DNA of 7,636 nt, from NCBI GenBank assembly GCA_001805085.1, contig MHEA01000047.1, forward strand, positions 1 to 7,636, read 5' to 3'. The notes under the pieces were generated by a model that saw only the letters and a program-made list of their open reading frames with translations, was not told the DNA's origin and made no database searches. A program made the translations under genes and the position numbers. This DNA is from Nitrospirae bacterium GWC2_57_9 (GTDB lineage Bacteria; Nitrospirota; UBA9217). Positions 7,168-7,636 of this stretch are shown here, in pieces; the stretch's first letter is position 1; each line of letters begins with the position of its first letter.

Positions 7168-7636
7168 GTGCCGAAATATGAGCTAGCCGTGGTCGGCGCC
7201 GGACTTGGCGGTCTTTCTGCCGCGGCCATTGCATCCAAAATGAACAAGAAAACGATCGTCCTGGAACCCGGAACCTCTGTCGGCGGCTCTCTTCGCAGTT
7301 ATGAGAAGAACGGGTTCCGGTTTTCTCCCGGTCCCGTGCTGTCATTCGGCTTTGACCGGGAAGGAATATTTCAACAGCTGAGCGAAACACTGGGGATAAC
7401 ACTGGCCGCTTCGCTTTGTGCTCCCTGCTATCAGGTCGCCCTCCCGGACAGGAGGATTACGATCTATGCCGACCGGACAGAAACACTGGATGAACTGAGG
7501 CGTGAATTCCCGCAGGAGATCGACAGTATCATCAGGTTTTATTCGGATCTGAGGAAACAGGCAGTACGGATCTCCAAAAGCCGCATCTCAGCTTTTTTTT
7601 CGAACAGCAGATCGGCAGGCGGGTTCATCCAGAGTT
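7168..7636 (+). CDS. FAD-dependent oxidoreductase, CrtI/amine-oxidase-like (3' end outside window)
   Basis: This is the first 156 codons of a flavoprotein; the frame is open to the window end. The N-terminus is a Rossmann dinucleotide-binding fold: VVGAGLGGLSAA (GxGxxG at residues 10-15), then VLEPG with E33 as the likely ribose-binding acid, then VGGSLRSYEKNGFRFSPGP. The GG-x(2)-R and GF-x-F-x(2)-GP pattern is typical of phytoene desaturase/CrtISO-like and related amine-oxidase-fold enzymes. It has no signal peptide or membrane segment in the visible part. I chose GTG 7168, with AGGGGGG (7156-7162) five bases upstream; the ATG at 7178 is in another frame and meets a stop two codons later. 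The substrate cannot be told: carotenoid, retinol or another polyene is possible, but related flavoproteins act on other compounds. Full family length is near 500 residues, so about two thirds is missing. Confidence 0.85.
   Translation, partial: MPKYELAVVGAGLGGLSAAAIASKMNKKTIVLEPGTSVGGSLRSYEKNGFRFSPGPVLSFGFDREGIFQQLSETLGITLAASLCAPCYQVALPDRRITIYADRTETLDELRREFPQEIDSIIRFYSDLRKQAVRISKSRISAFFSNSRSAGGFIQS

Noticed and set aside
1..7636. CRISPR arrays, insertion sequences, tRNA or rRNA genes, riboswitches, toxin-antitoxin or defence genes
   Set aside because: I saw no regularly spaced repeats, terminal inverted repeats with a transposase, cloverleaf or rRNA-like sequence. All long intervals are filled by housekeeping genes, and the largest gap is 158 bases.

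Overview
The window is a stretch of a bacterial translation and RNA-metabolism locus, read entirely on the + strand: infB (5' end cut by the window) - ylxP/DUF503 - rbfA - nrnA-type DHH phosphoesterase - truB - rpsO - pnp. A strong intrinsic terminator follows, and then the first third of an FAD-dependent oxidoreductase that runs off the 3' edge. The coding regions are fairly GC-rich by eye. The gene order infB-(ylxP)-rbfA-DHH-truB-rpsO-pnp is a widespread bacterial arrangement. The DHH gene between rbfA and truB and the DUF503 gene after infB are known from Firmicutes, deltaproteobacterial lineages and Nitrospirota. Together with the protein character this suggests a deltaproteobacterial or Nitrospirota-like organism, but I cannot assign a taxon from sequence reading alone.

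Layout. Bases 1-1898 encode IF2 from its N-terminal region to the stop codon. A 41-base gap leads to ylxP (1940-2221). An 80-base gap with a small hairpin and a possible 19-codon ORF leads to rbfA (2302-2679). rbfA, nrnA (2672-3673) and truB (3657-4535) overlap at their ends and are probably translationally coupled. The 158-base truB-rpsO gap turns sharply AT-rich. It holds a plausible sigma-70-type promoter and a near-perfect Shine-Dalgarno sequence, so rpsO-pnp can probably be transcribed on its own. rpsO (4694-4957) and pnp (4986-7076) are 28 bases apart. A 12-bp-stem terminator at 7104-7155 closes the operon. Twelve bases after its U-tract a GTG-started CrtI/amine-oxidase-like flavoprotein begins (7168 to the window end).

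How the genes work together. IF2 joins initiator tRNA to the ribosome. RbfA and S15 act in 30S assembly. TruB makes the universal T-loop pseudouridine in tRNA. PNPase degrades RNA phosphorolytically, and the NrnA-type enzyme finishes off the shortest RNA fragments and pAp. YlxP is a conserved small partner of this cluster whose role is not settled. The flavoprotein lies beyond the terminator and is probably functionally unrelated.

I found no mobile element, CRISPR array, tRNA, rRNA or defence-type system. All six complete genes look intact with their key motifs, and nothing here amounts to a new system. The points worth a second look are regulatory details in the gaps.
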